In this document: positions 24,903-33,457 of the stretch, in pieces
Layout: the number at the start of each line of letters is the position of its first letter
How positions within the stretch are numbered: the stretch's first letter is position 1
NCBI GenBank assembly: GCA_020161845.1
Contig: JAIUNK010000038.1
Span: forward strand, 1-36,994
Direction: 5' to 3'
Origin: Actinomycetota bacterium
GTDB lineage: Bacteria > Actinomycetota > Actinomycetes > Actinomycetales > Dermatophilaceae
Length of the DNA: 36,994 nucleotides
Translations under genes and position numbers: made by a program
The notes under the pieces: generated by a model
Seen by the model: only the letters and a program-made list of their open reading frames with translations
Databases searched by the model: none
What the model was told of the DNA's origin: nothing

Positions 24903-26402
24903 TCAGCGCACCGGCTTGCCCGGCGGCACGGACAGGACGAGGAGCTGGCCGCCCTCGACGGTCTCGGCGTCGGTGGCATAGTGCGCCTGGACGTCGAGCA
25001 GGTACTTCCCGGCGCCCAGCCACGGCGCGGGAATGATCCCCGAGCTCTCCTCGTCGCGGGTGAGGAAGTTCTTGGCCCCCGGCACGAAGCGGTTCGGGTC
25101 GTGCTGGGCGATCTTGGCCAGCGCCTTGCTGGCGGGGTCGTACTGGAACAGCCCCGCGAGGTAGTCCTGGCCGCCCGGGTCCTCCTGCAGCAACACCTGG
25201 CCGCGGGAGTTGACGGTCATGTTGTCCATCATCCGCGGTCCGCGCTGGCCGGCGCTGCCCGCTGCGGCGTCGTACGCCGGGCTCGACACCGGCACCGTGG
25301 CCGTGCCGCCCTTGGTGACGTCCGACGGGTCGGCGAAGGAGAGGTGCCACAGCCGCGAGATCCCGGTGAACGAGCCCGTCGTGTTGACGTAGAAACCCTT
25401 GGGGTCGGTCGGATCCCACGAGCCGTCCTCCGGGCGCGCCAGCGAGCTGACGCCGAGCGCCTTGCTCGCGGTCTCCAGCTGCGCGCCGGTCATCGCGGCC
25501 GCGCCGGGGATGTGGACCAGGCTGAACCGCGCCCCGGTCGCCGGCACGGCGGTGGCGTCCGTCTCGGTGGCGACGTCGTCGATCTTCAGCCCGTAAAGCT
25601 CCCCGCCGACCAGACCGGCCCGCTCGACCGGGTTGCCGGTGGCGCGCTTGGTCCCGACGTACACGTAGACCTGCCCGCCGCCCGAGTCGTCCGTCCCGAC
25701 GACGATCGTCTCGGCGCCGGTGCCGGGCTTGGCCAGGACGTTCTCGAAGCTGTAGTGACCCAGCCAGGGCAGCTGGTAGCTCGTGCCGGCCTGCGCCCCC
25801 GTGGCGACGTGCGCGAATGCGCGGCCCTCGGCGCCGTTCTCCTCTCCGGTGAGGAAGATCCGGTCGGTCGTGCCGAGCCCGGTCGCGGCGTCGTAGAACG
25901 CGCTGGGGTCGGCGAGGTTCGCCGAGCAGAACCGGCTGAATGCCGTGGTCTTCGCGGTCCACGTTCCCGCGGTGCCGTCGGCCAGCATGACCTTCGTGAT
26001 GAGGTCCTCGCCCGAGCGGACGGCCAGGGTGGTCGAGTCGATGATCCACCTCGAGACGAATGCGCCCGTCGAGCCGTGCGCGCGAGCGACCCCGGCGGTG
26101 CCGCCCAGCTCGTGGTTCATCAGCAGGGTGAACGTGCCATCGCCGTTGTCCCAGCCGCCGAGGCCATCCGGGATGCCGACCATGCGGTAGCCGTTCTGCG
26201 CGCGGTCGCCCACGGTGAGCGCGCTGGTCGTGGTGATACCCGGGACGGTGCGGACCAGGTAGGGGCTCTGCGAGCTCGACGGGCCGGTCGAGGTGCCGGG
26301 CGCCGAGCCGCCGGGCGCGGCGGTGGCCGCGACGGCGGACAGGCCCGCGGTCAACGCCACGGCGGCAGCGAGGGTCATGGCGGCACGCGTGCGGGAGGGC
26401 AT
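24903..26402 (-). CDS. PhoX-like (DUF839) secreted phosphatase-family protein
   Basis: The 499-residue protein starts at 26402 with AAGGAG five bases upstream and has a Sec signal peptide (MTLAAAVALTAGLSAVAATA). The mature part carries PhoX/DUF839-type motifs of a beta-propeller: TLLMNHELGG, LTGEENGAEGRAFAH, TDDSGGGQVYVYVGTKR, LARPEDGSWDP, DNMTVNSRGQVLLQEDPGG and FLTRDEESSGIIPAPW. PhoX enzymes are Ca/Fe-dependent phosphomonoesterases outside the cell, but many actinobacterial members are untested and no Tat twin-arginine motif is evident here, so phosphatase activity is inferred only from the family. It stands alone; the upstream spacer is the repeat-rich region. Confidence 0.8.
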   Translation of the reverse strand: MPSRTRAAMTLAAAVALTAGLSAVAATAAPGGSAPGTSTGPSSSQSPYLVRTVPGITTTSALTVGDRAQNGYRMVGIPDGLGGWDNGDGTFTLLMNHELGGTAGVARAHGSTGAFVSRWIIDSTTLAVRSGEDLITKVMLADGTAGTWTAKTTAFSRFCSANLADPSAFYDAATGLGTTDRIFLTGEENGAEGRAFAHVATGAQAGTSYQLPWLGHYSFENVLAKPGTGAETIVVGTDDSGGGQVYVYVGTKRATGNPVERAGLVGGELYGLKIDDVATETDATAVPATGARFSLVHIPGAAAMTGAQLETASKALGVSSLARPEDGSWDPTDPKGFYVNTTGSFTGISRLWHLSFADPSDVTKGGTATVPVSSPAYDAAAGSAGQRGPRMMDNMTVNSRGQVLLQEDPGGQDYLAGLFQYDPASKALAKIAQHDPNRFVPGAKNFLTRDEESSGIIPAPWLGAGKYLLDVQAHYATDAETVEGGQLLVLSVPPGKPVR

Positions 26403-26559
26403 GAGGCTCCTTCGGGGGAGGGGCGGTGATCCGGATCAGGGGGGCCGGACTCCACGAACGATAGGCAGCGCTCATGACCGCTTCGGGACCGCTTCGGGAC
26501 CGCAGGTCGTCGCCCCGGTGAACGGCCTGTGACCCTTGCCGTCCGGCCTCGACTGGCAC

Positions 26560-26659
26560 AAACCGATATCGCATTGGCGCCGGGACTCGCGACATTATGA
26601 CGAAGCAGCTGATCCAGAGCTTGCGCTCGCGGGAGGCCCGACCAATGCGATATCGGTTT
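26560..26659. repeat. Inverted repeat with 18-bp perfect arms, MITE-like
   Basis: AAACCGATATCGCATTGG (26560-26577) and its exact complement (26642-26659) bracket 64 bases. Similarity continues inwards in weaker form (CGCCGGGACTCGCG against TCGGGCCTCCCGCGAGC when inverted), giving imperfect arms of about 38 bases. No coding capacity and no clear target-site duplication are seen. Confidence 0.85.
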
Positions 26660-26704
26660 GGGCATGGTCGCGCGCCGCGGCGGTACGTCGTCTGTCGAGG
26701 CGGG

Positions 26705-26815
26705 CTCACGTCCTGTCGACGACGACGCCTCTGGGTGGGCACTCACGTCCTGTCGACGTCGACACCCGCTGGGAGGGGACTCACGTCGTGCCGTCGTCGG
26801 GCCTGTGGGTGCGGG
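26705..26815 (+). repeat. Imperfect tandem repeat, three copies, period 37-38 bp
   Basis: Units start at 26705, 26742 and 26780 with CTCACGTCCTGTCGACG, CTCACGTCCTGTCGACG and CTCACGTCGTGCCGTCG. The second half of each unit varies. The array abuts the dispersed palindromic element just as the 44-bp array abuts its copy at 10.3 kb. Confidence 0.75.
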
Positions 26816-26874
26816 TGTGGGTGCCGAATCTGCTGCTATCACGACCACTTCTGCGCCCACAGGTGTGCCCACAG
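26803..26874 (-). repeat. Dispersed palindrome-ended repeat, copy B
   Basis: Read on the minus strand this aligns with 10263-10335: doubled TGTGGG-type arms, spacer AAGTGGTCGTGATAGCAGCAG, and closing arm GGCACCCACACCCGCACCCA. Arms and spacer are conserved while single bases differ, so it is an old repeat family rather than a recent duplication. Confidence 0.7.
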
Positions 26875-26932
26875 CCGCCGCAGCGGGCGGGACGCCAGCC
26901 GTGCCTCATGTCGTCCCCGACGACGACATGAC

Positions 26933-26971
26933 AAAGGGCCGACCGCCTCGGGTGAGACGGCCGGCCCTTTT
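26933..26971 (-). terminator. Terminator downstream of pckG
   Basis: AAAGGGCCGACCG and CGGCCGGCCCTTTT form a 13-bp stem with one mismatch and a 12-base loop. On the minus strand, the direction of pckG, the stem ends in CCCTTTG. It is about 130 bases past the pckG stop codon. Confidence 0.8.
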
Positions 26972-27103
26972 GCCGTACGAGCTAGATCATCGTCAGGCGC
27001 CGAGTCCTTCTGGCGCCTTCCTCAACGCTCGCTGCGCTCGACGTTCACGGGCGATCTCCTCAACGCTCGCTTCGCTCGCTAGATCGTCGATCGCCAGCGA
27101 TCG

Positions 27104-28927
27104 TCAGGCGCCGACGCGCTTCTTCAGGCCCTCGAACTCGTCCTTCAGTTCCTGCGGGAGCTTCTCGCCGAACTTGCCGAGCCACTCCTCGATCATCGGG
27201 ATCTCGTTCTTCCAGCCGGCCTCGTCGTACTCGACGGCGGTGGCGACCTGCTCCGGCGTCAGGTCCAGGCCGGTCACGTCCAGCTCCTCGGGCTTGGGCA
27301 TGATGCCGACCGGGGTCTCGACGCCCTCGGCCTTGCCCTCGAGGCGGTCGATGACCCACTTCAGGACGCGCACGTTGTCGCCGAAGCCCGGCCACACGAA
27401 CTTGCCGTTCTCGTCCTTGCGGAACCAGTTGACCTGGAAGATCTTCGGCAGGCCCTCTTCGCCGTGGGTCTTGCCGATGTTGATCCAGTGCTGCACATAG
27501 TCGGCCGCGTTGTAGCCGATGAAGGGCAGCATCGCCATCGGGTCACGACGGACGACGCCAACCGCGCCCGCCGCCGCCGCCGTCGTCTCCGAGGACAGGA
27601 TCGTGCCGACGAACGTGCCGTGGTTCCAGTCGCGGGACTGGTAGACCAGCGGCACCGTGCCGGCGCGCCGGCCGCCGAACAGGAACGCGTCGATCGGCAC
27701 ACCGTTGGGGGCGTCGTACTCGGGAGCCATCATCGGGCACTGCTTGGCCGGGGTGGTGAACCGGGCGTTCGGGTGCGCGGCCTTCTCCTCGGAGTCCGGG
27801 GTCCAGTCGCGACGCTTCCAGTCGGTCAGGTGCGCCGGCGCATCCTTGGTCATGCCCTCCCACCAGACGTCGCCGTCGTCGGTCTTGGCGACGTTGGTGA
27901 AGATCGAGTTGCCCCGCTCGATGGTCAGCATGGCGTTGTTGTTGGTGTCCGCGCCGGTGCCGGGAGCGACGCCGAACAGGCCGGCCTCGGGGTTCACGGC
28001 GTACAGCCGGCCGTCCTTGCCAAACCGCATCCAGGCGATGTCGTCGCCGACCATCTCGGCCTTCCAGCCGGGGATGGTGGGCTCGAGCATGGCCAGGTTG
28101 GTCTTGCCGCAAGCGCTCGGGAAGGCCCCACCGATGTAGTAGGTCTTACCCTCCGGGCTGGTCAGCTTCAGGATGAGCATGTGCTCGGCCATCCAGCCCT
28201 CGTCGTGCGCGATGGCGGAGGCGATGCGCAGCGCGTAGCACTTCTTGCCCAGCAGCGCGTTGCCGCCGTAGCCGGAGCCGAAGCTCCAGATCTCGCGGGT
28301 CTCGGGGAAGTGGCTGATGTACTTCGTCTCGTTGCACGGCCACGGTGCCGACTTCTCGCCTGGCGCCAGCGGAGCCCCGACGGAGTGGATGCACTTCACG
28401 AACGCCGCGTCGGTCTCTTCCATCTGCTTCTGCACCTTGGCGCCGATGCGGGCCATGATGCGCATGTTGATCACGACGTATTCGGAGTCGGTGAGCTCCA
28501 CGCCGTACTTGGGCTCGTCGGCCTCCAGGTGACCCATCACGAACGGGATCACGAACATCGTGCGGCCCTTCATGCAACCCCGGTAGAGGTCGGTCATCAG
28601 GGCCTTCATCTCGGCCGGGTCCATCCAGTTGTTGGTGAAGCCCGCGCCGTCCTGCGTCTCGCTGCAGATGAACGTCTTGTCCTCGACGCGCGCGACGTCC
28701 TTGGGGTCGGAGGCGCACCAGAACGAGTGCGGCTTCTTCTCGTCGTTGAGGCGTACGAACGTGCCAGCGTCGACCAGGTCCTGGCAGAGCCGCTCGTTCT
28801 CCTCTTCGGAGCCGTCGACCCACACGACCTTGTCGGGCTGGCAGAGGGCTGCGACCTCGTCGACCCACGCAGCAAGTCCGGCGTGCGTGGTGCCGCCTTC
28901 GGTGGGGATCTTGGTGGTTTCGGTCAT
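27104..28927 (-). CDS. pckG: Phosphoenolpyruvate carboxykinase (GTP)
   Basis: The 607-residue enzyme interconverts oxaloacetate and PEP with GTP/GDP, the entry step of gluconeogenesis. Length is standard for the GTP class. The phosphate-binding loop with the reactive Cys is [19 protein letters not shown], the metal/nucleotide segment is [16 protein letters not shown], and others are [27 protein letters not shown] and [18 protein letters not shown]. The ATG at 28927 has a GAAGGGA ribosome binding site. The gene is alone, with its terminator in the repeat-rich spacer. Confidence 0.97.
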   Translation of the reverse strand: MTETTKIPTEGGTTHAGLAAWVDEVAALCQPDKVVWVDGSEEENERLCQDLVDAGTFVRLNDEKKPHSFWCASDPKDVARVEDKTFICSETQDGAGFTNNWMDPAEMKALMTDLYRGCMKGRTMFVIPFVMGHLEADEPKYGVELTDSEYVVINMRIMARIGAKVQKQMEETDAAFVKCIHSVGAPLAPGEKSAPWPCNETKYISHFPETREIWSFGSGYGGNALLGKKCYALRIASAIAHDEGWMAEHMLILKLTSPEGKTYYIGGAFPSACGKTNLAMLEPTIPGWKAEMVGDDIAWMRFGKDGRLYAVNPEAGLFGVAPGTGADTNNNAMLTIERGNSIFTNVAKTDDGDVWWEGMTKDAPAHLTDWKRRDWTPDSEEKAAHPNARFTTPAKQCPMMAPEYDAPNGVPIDAFLFGGRRAGTVPLVYQSRDWNHGTFVGTILSSETTAAAAGAVGVVRRDPMAMLPFIGYNAADYVQHWINIGKTHGEEGLPKIFQVNWFRKDENGKFVWPGFGDNVRVLKWVIDRLEGKAEGVETPVGIMPKPEELDVTGLDLTPEQVATAVEYDEAGWKNEIPMIEEWLGKFGEKLPQELKDEFEGLKKRVGA

Positions 28928-29010
28928 CGCGGGTCCCTTCAGGTCGTGGGTTGCGGACGTCGTACGTCGTGAGCCCGCCTGCTCTCGGTCTGCGCGGGGC
29001 GGGGCTTGGG

Positions 29011-29285
29011 TCACACCTTACGAGCTGAGGTTGGGTAACGGTCCGGCGTAGTGGGGCGACTTGTGAGGAGTACCTCACAGCCCGACGTGCCGCCGCGGAG
29101 GGCGCGTCCGAAGGGCTCGACGCGCCCGTCGACGGCCAGGATCTGGTCGGACCGGCGAAGCACGGCGGGGGCGTGACCGGCCTCCAGCACGGTGGCGTCG
29201 AGCGCGTCGATCGCGGCCCAGGCGGCGCGCGCGGAGGTGTCATCGAGGGCCGAGGCCACCTCGTCCAGCAGCGGCAGCCGTCGCC
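29011..29285 (-). pseudogene. ABC-transporter ATPase remnant (Walker B to C-terminus)
   Basis: The minus strand encodes LPLLDEVASALDDTSARAAW, a Walker B and D-loop sequence, then ALDATVLEAGHAPAVLRRSD with a H-loop-like His, then QILAVDGRVEP. This is the last 70 or so residues of an ABC ATPase. An in-frame TGA lies just upstream of the Walker B segment, and there is no Walker A or signature motif anywhere before it. The piece lies 34 bases beyond the stop of the MarR/GbsR-type gene on the same strand. I read it as a decayed relic. Confidence 0.7.
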
Positions 29286-29320
29286 GTCACAGCAGGTCGG
29301 CGGCTACGGCAGGTCGGCGG

Positions 29321-29869
29321 CTACGGCAGGTCGGCGAGAAGCGCGGCCTTGCGCTGGTCCCACTCGGCCAGGGCCGTGGACAGCACGGCGCCCAGGTAGC
29401 CGAACATCTGCGCATTCAGCCACAGCCGACGCCCCGCGGGGGTGGTCGGGCCGCCGGCGGCGGCGGCGCCCTCGGCGAGCAGGGCCTGCGTCGCCCCGAT
29501 GACGTCGTTCTTGGTGGCGAGCGTGGCGTACCAATCGTCGCTGATCAGGGCGTGTACGACGTGCCGGGAGCCGGGTTCGCGCAGCTTGCGCGTCATGCCG
29601 ATGGTGCTCAGATAGGAGGTCGCGGTCGAGATCGCGGCGGGGGAGACGCCGAGCGCCTGGCCGAGTTCGGTGGCGGTCATGCGCCCGTCGGGGTCGGCGA
29701 GCAGCGCGGCGAAGACGTGGGCGCTCAGCCCGGGCATGCCGGAGGCCTGCAGGAGCGCCCCGAAATGCTGGATGAACTCGGCGACCCGGGGCTCGTCGCG
29801 CGCGGGTTGCGCGGTCGGTACGTCGCGCGCGGGTTGCGCGGTCGGTACGTCGCGCGCATCCGTGGCCAT
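29321..29869 (-). CDS. MarR/GbsR-type transcriptional regulator
   Basis: The 182-residue winged-helix regulator has the HTH region DGRMTATELGQALGVSPAAI with the recognition helix STATSYLSTIGM, a wing (RKLREPGSRHVVHALI), and a helical C-terminal dimerisation part (LNAQMFGYLGAVLSTALAEW). The N-terminus contains a perfect 27-bp duplication (29794-29820 and 29821-29847) that repeats RDVPTAQPA, outside the fold. It is divergent from an ABC exporter with a palindromic operator between them, a layout in which the regulator usually represses the exporter and itself until a toxic ligand binds. Confidence 0.85.
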   Translation of the reverse strand: MATDARDVPTAQPARDVPTAQPARDEPRVAEFIQHFGALLQASGMPGLSAHVFAALLADPDGRMTATELGQALGVSPAAISTATSYLSTIGMTRKLREPGSRHVVHALISDDWYATLATKNDVIGATQALLAEGAAAAGGPTTPAGRRLWLNAQMFGYLGAVLSTALAEWDQRKAALLADLP

Positions 29870-29947
29870 GCTGCCTCCCCCACCTCATCGAGATCTCGGC
29901 TGGCCCGCCCCCATGGTCGCCCCCGGCGGACCCGACGTACTCGAAGA

Positions 29948-29963
29948 TTCACAAAATTGTGAA
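29948..29963. promoter_or_regulatory. Palindromic operator between regulator and ABC exporter
   Basis: TTCACAA-AA-TTGTGAA is a perfect 7+7 palindrome in an A+T-rich patch. It lies 20 bases before the exporter GTG and 78 bases before the regulator ATG. It is the natural binding site for the divergent MarR/GbsR-type protein and would overlap the exporter promoter. Confidence 0.8.
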
Positions 29964-29983
29964 ATCAGCGTAGCGTACGAAGC

Positions 29984-30925
29984 GTGACTACCGTCATCGA
30001 GGCCCACGGCCTCACCAAGAGTTTCGGCACCACCCGGGCGCTGGACGATCTCGACCTGGCGGTCGAGCAGGGCGAGGTCCACGGCTTCCTGGGCCCCAAC
30101 GGTGCCGGCAAGTCCACCACGATCCGAATCCTGCTCGGGCTGCTGCGGGCCGACGCGGGATCGGTCCGACTGCTGGACGGCGACCCGTGGCGCGACGTCG
30201 AGTCCCTGCATCGGCGGATCGCGTATGTGCCCGGGGACGTCAACCTGTGGCCCAATCTGACCGGCGGCGAGGTCATCGACCTGCTGGCCCGGCTGCGCGG
30301 CGACGCCGACCCCGCCCGGCGTACCGAGTTGTTGGAGCGTTTCGACCTGGACCCGACCAAGCGATGCCGCAGCTACTCCAAGGGGAACCGGCAGAAGGTC
30401 GCCCTGGTGGCCGCGCTGTCCAGCCGGGCCGCGGAGGTCTTCCTGCTCGATGAGCCCACCAGCGGGCTGGATCCGCTGATGGAGGCGCAGTTCGCCGAGT
30501 ACGCCCGGGCGCTGCGCGACGAGGGGCGCACGATCCTGCTGAGCAGCCACATCCTCTCCGAGGTCGAGGCGCTGTCCGACCGCATCAGCATCATCAAGGG
30601 CGGCCGGATCGTCGAGACCGGCACGTTGGCCCAGATGCGCCACCTGCACAGCACCCGGGTGCGGGCGCAGACCCGGCAGCCCGCCGCGCTGGACGCCCTG
30701 GCCGGCCTGTCCGAGCTGCGCCAGGACGGGACGACGGTGAGCTTCGTCGTTGCCGACCCCGAACTCGACGCCGCGATCGCCGCGCTCAGCCGGTCCGGTC
30801 TGGTGTCGCTGGTCAGCGAGCCGCCGTCGCTGGAGGAGCTGTTCCTGAGCCGGTACGAGCGGGGCGAGGCGGGTGAGCCGGACGAGGCCCAGGCCGGCGC
30901 CGGCGCCGCGACGGCGGTGCGCTGA
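29984..30925 (+). CDS. ABC exporter ATP-binding protein (DrrA-like)
   Basis: The 313-residue ATPase starts at a GTG at 29984. Motifs are Walker [12 protein letters not shown]-loop [15 protein letters not shown], signature [15 protein letters not shown], Walker [13 protein letters not shown], and H-loop [14 protein letters not shown]. The signature is a variant (YSKGN for LSGGQ), as in many drug and antibiotic exporters. The C-terminal extension (about residues 225-313) is of the DrrA/CcmA type and ends in a low-complexity Ala/Gly tail. The permease gene begins one base after its stop, so they form one operon under the palindromic operator. Confidence 0.92.
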   Translation: MTTVIEAHGLTKSFGTTRALDDLDLAVEQGEVHGFLGPNGAGKSTTIRILLGLLRADAGSVRLLDGDPWRDVESLHRRIAYVPGDVNLWPNLTGGEVIDLLARLRGDADPARRTELLERFDLDPTKRCRSYSKGNRQKVALVAALSSRAAEVFLLDEPTSGLDPLMEAQFAEYARALRDEGRTILLSSHILSEVEALSDRISIIKGGRIVETGTLAQMRHLHSTRVRAQTRQPAALDALAGLSELRQDGTTVSFVVADPELDAAIAALSRSGLVSLVSEPPSLEELFLSRYERGEAGEPDEAQAGAGAATAVR

Positions 30926-30926
30926 G

Positions 30927-32498
30927 ATGAGCGGCCTGCTGCGCCTGGCCTGGCGGCGCGACCGGGTGATGATCCTGGTGACCGTCGCGGTGGTGTGGGT
31001 GCTGACGTACTACTCCGTGGCGGCCATGAAGACCCTCTACGCCTCGCCGGCCGAGCTGCGCCTGGCCAACGCCGAGGCGAATGCGAGCACGGGCGTGGTC
31101 GCCATGTACGGCACCATCCACGACCTCGACTCCGTCGGCGGCATCGGCGCGACCAAGCTGGCCATGCTGAACTTCCTGATCCTGATCTTCCTGGTCATCG
31201 CGATCGTGCGCCGGCACACCCGCGCCGAGGAGGAGACCGGCCGGTTCGAACTGGTGGGCGCCACGCCGGTCGCTCGCCGGGCGCCGCTGGTGACCGCGGT
31301 CCTGTTGGCCGCCGTCGTCGCGGTCGTGATGGGGCTGGGGACGACCGTCGGTGCGCTCGCCGGCGGCTGGCCGGTCACCGGATCGGTGCTGATGGGGCTC
31401 GCGCTGATCGGTGTCGGGCTGAGTTTCACGGGCCTCGCCGCGATCGCCGTACAGCTCTCCGCCAGCAACCGCACCTGCGGAGCGTGGGTCTTCGGGGCGC
31501 TCGGGCTGGCCTTCGTGCTGCGGATGGTCGCCGACGTGGCCGGCGACGGGCCCGCCGGGGTGCTGACCTGGCTGTCGCCGATCGGCTGGGCGCAGCAGGT
31601 GCGCCCGTACGACGGCGATCGGGCCTGGCCGCTGGTGCTGCCGCTCGTGTTCTCGGTGCTCGCCCTGACGGTGGCATTCGTGCTGCAGGGCCGCCGCGAC
31701 CTCGGGGCAGGCCTGCTGCCGGATCGGCGCGGCCGGGCGACGGGTCGCCTGGGCACAGCGGCCGCACTGGCGTGGCGGTTGCAGCAACCGGGGTACGTCG
31801 GGTGGCTGGTCGGCTTCGTCGTCATGGGCCTCGTGTTCGGCGCCGTGGTGGGCACGATCGGCGGGCTGATGACCGGGCAGGCCGAGGACATGCTGCGTCG
31901 GATGGGCGGGGTCGGGGTCGCCACCGACCTCTACCTGACGATGGTCGGGGGGATCGCTGCCCTGGGTGCGGCGGCCTTCGGGATCGGCTCGGTCCTGCGG
32001 TTGCGCGCCGAGGAGAGCGCGGGTCACCTCGAGCTGTTGCTCGGCACGCCGGTGACGCGCCTGCGGCAGTTCTGGGCACATCTGGGGATCGCGCTCGCGG
32101 GCAGTACGTCGTTGCTGGTCGGCCTTGGTCTCGCCATGGCGGGGACTCATGCGGCATCGGCGGGCGGCGGCGCCTTCTGGCGCGAGTTCGGCGCGAACCT
32201 GGCGCCGCTGCCGGCGGTCTGGGTGCTGACCGGAGTCGCCGCCTGCGTGGTCGCGTTCCTGCCGCGCCTCGATTGGCTGGGCTGGGCCGTGTTGGCCGCT
32301 GTCGTCTTGGTCGGTGAGCTGGGCGGGCTGCTGGGGCTGCCGTCCTGGGTCATGCAGATCTCGCCGTTCGCGCACGTGCCGAAGCTGCCCGTGCAACCGA
32401 TGAGTTGGACCCCCGAGGTGGTGCTGACGCTGCTGGCGGCAGGGCTCGTGGCCGTCGCGGCGGCGGGCTATCGGCGCCGCGACATGCCGGTGATCTGA
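30927..32498 (+). CDS. ABC exporter permease with duplicated halves
   Basis: The 523-residue polytopic protein has about twelve helices. The two halves look homologous: each has a cytoplasmic motif after its second helix, RAEEETGRFELVGATPVARR in the first half and RAEESAGHLELLLGTPVTRL in the second. This is the layout of ABC-2-type multidrug exporters paired with a single ATPase. The ATG at 30927 is one base after the ATPase stop, pointing to translational coupling. Substrate unknown; the regulator type suggests a toxic or antibiotic compound. Confidence 0.88.
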   Translation: MSGLLRLAWRRDRVMILVTVAVVWVLTYYSVAAMKTLYASPAELRLANAEANASTGVVAMYGTIHDLDSVGGIGATKLAMLNFLILIFLVIAIVRRHTRAEEETGRFELVGATPVARRAPLVTAVLLAAVVAVVMGLGTTVGALAGGWPVTGSVLMGLALIGVGLSFTGLAAIAVQLSASNRTCGAWVFGALGLAFVLRMVADVAGDGPAGVLTWLSPIGWAQQVRPYDGDRAWPLVLPLVFSVLALTVAFVLQGRRDLGAGLLPDRRGRATGRLGTAAALAWRLQQPGYVGWLVGFVVMGLVFGAVVGTIGGLMTGQAEDMLRRMGGVGVATDLYLTMVGGIAALGAAAFGIGSVLRLRAEESAGHLELLLGTPVTRLRQFWAHLGIALAGSTSLLVGLGLAMAGTHAASAGGGAFWREFGANLAPLPAVWVLTGVAACVVAFLPRLDWLGWAVLAAVVLVGELGGLLGLPSWVMQISPFAHVPKLPVQPMSWTPEVVLTLLAAGLVAVAAAGYRRRDMPVI

Positions 32499-32500
32499 GC

Positions 32501-32893
32501 TCAGCCGAGCACGGCGGCGATGCGGGCCAACACCGCCTCTTCGCGGGGCGAGGTGCCCTTGGCGGCGTCGGCGACGGCGCGGCAGGTGTCCAGGACCACG
32601 CGGGCGAACTCGTCGCGCAGCTGCGGCGTCCTGGCGTCCACGACGGCCAGCGCGGCGCGCAGGTAGCCCTCCATGCTCTCGTCGGCCGGGTCCTGGTAGT
32701 CGTCGGGGGTGTTGAAGTCGCCGGTGACGGCGTCCAGCAGCGGCTGCGGCAGCTCCCGCAGGGCCTTCGTGCCGGCGCGGCCTTCCTTGATCATGCCGAA
32801 GAAGCCGTCCTCGTCAGCCTCGGCGACTTCGCCCACCGCGTTCATCACGCCGTTGCGGACGATCTCGCGCTCGACAAGCGTCAGGTCAGTCAT
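32501..32893 (-). CDS. TerB-like conserved hypothetical protein
   Basis: The 130-residue all-helical soluble protein ends in DTCRAVADAAKGTSPREEAV followed by LARIAAVLG, the form of TerB-like domains (…SPxEExxLxRIxxxLG). The N-terminal half contains DEDGFFGMIKEGRAGTKALR. No signal peptide or membrane helix is present. The ATG at 32893 has GGGGAG at six bases, better than the ATG at 32899, which touches that site. It converges with the ABC permease gene, two bases apart. The role is unknown; TerB-like proteins are linked to stress tolerance. Confidence 0.65.
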   Translation of the reverse strand: MTDLTLVEREIVRNGVMNAVGEVAEADEDGFFGMIKEGRAGTKALRELPQPLLDAVTGDFNTPDDYQDPADESMEGYLRAALAVVDARTPQLRDEFARVVLDTCRAVADAAKGTSPREEAVLARIAAVLG

Positions 32894-33115
32894 GGTCATC
32901 TCCCCGAGGTGTCCTGGTGTAGGTGTGGGACGGCGTTGTGCGGCAGGCGCCGTACGGCGTACCGCGCCGTTCCACCGACCCCAACGGTGCGGCCTGCGAG
33001 ATCGTGCCCGGGTGCCTGTCACCGTTGCTGTCAGACTGGACAGGATGAGCCGCCGCCCCCGGGTGCCCGGCGGACGTCTCCCCATCGTTGCCGTGAGAGG
33101 AGGTCATGGACCGAT

Positions 33116-33135
33116 CTGTATCCTGTGGGATACAG
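33116..33135. promoter_or_regulatory. Palindromic operator/promoter of the higBA module
   Basis: CTGTATCC-TGTG-GGATACAG is a perfect 8+8 palindrome only seven bases before the GTG start of the toxin gene. GGATACAG can double as a -10 region (TACAGT), so the message would be nearly leaderless and occlusion by the antitoxin would be direct. Confidence 0.75.
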
Positions 33136-33142
33136 TGGTTTC

Positions 33143-33457
33143 GTGGACATCCTGACCACGGAGGCTTACGACCGATGGTTTCGCAATATCAAGGACCGGC
33201 ATGCCAAAGCCCGGATCAACCTTGCGCTGAGGCGATGCCAGCTGGATGGTCGCGTGGTCGGTGACGTAAAGCCCGTCGGGGACCAGGTCCGTGAGATGCG
33301 GTTCCATTTCGGTCCTGGTTACCGCCTCTATTTCGTGCAGCGCTGCTCGACCGTGATCCTCCTCTTGGCGGGTGGGGACAAGTCGAGCCAGGACGACGAC
33401 ATCGCCATGGCGAAGCGCCTGGAGCTCCAGCTACGGAAGGAACAGCAATGGCCGTGA
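33143..33457 (+). CDS. higB: RelE/ParE-superfamily toxin, HigB-1 type
   Basis: The 104-residue toxin begins at the GTG at 33143 (VDILTTEAYDRWFRNIKDRH). It shows the addiction-module killer pattern: ARINLALRRCQLDGRVVGDV, then VREMRFHFGPGYRLYFVQRC and LLLAGGDKSSQDDDIAMAKR. Members cleave mRNA on the ribosome. The C-terminal Lys/Asp-rich GGDKSSQDDDI motif is characteristic of the family. Toxin precedes antitoxin, the higBA order, and the two genes overlap by ten bases. Confidence 0.9.
   Translation: MDILTTEAYDRWFRNIKDRHAKARINLALRRCQLDGRVVGDVKPVGDQVREMRFHFGPGYRLYFVQRCSTVILLLAGGDKSSQDDDIAMAKRLELQLRKEQQWP

Larger units (their letters stand above)
26403..27103. other. Repeat-rich 700-base intergenic region upstream of the PhoX-like gene
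   Basis: No gene is supported here. From left to right it holds an 18-bp inverted repeat with a 64-base loop (26560-26659), a tandem repeat of about 37 bp (26705-26815), and copy B of the dispersed palindromic element (26803-26874). Next come a small perfect hairpin CATGTCGTC/GACGACATG (26907-26930) and the pckG terminator (26933-26971). A 38-bp-period repeat, CCTCAACGCTCGCT, lies at 27020 and 27058. The pckG 3' end (CGTCAGGCGCCGA) is partly duplicated at 26993. Confidence 0.75.

Noticed and set aside
24862-26742. Longer minus-strand frame covering the PhoX-like gene
   Set aside because: It is offset in frame from the gene with the signal peptide and PhoX motifs and yields Arg-rich low-complexity protein.
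26672-26900. Conserved protein encoded by the dispersed repeat (similar Ala/Thr/Val strings at both loci)
   Set aside because: The shared translation follows from the inverted DNA repeat itself; there is no ribosome binding site or consistent start, and the frames run through palindromes.
27020-27078. CGCTCGCTTCGCTCGC motifs as a replication-origin or integron site
   Set aside because: Only two imperfect copies in a 3' UTR, no initiator or integrase gene nearby; better seen as local duplication.
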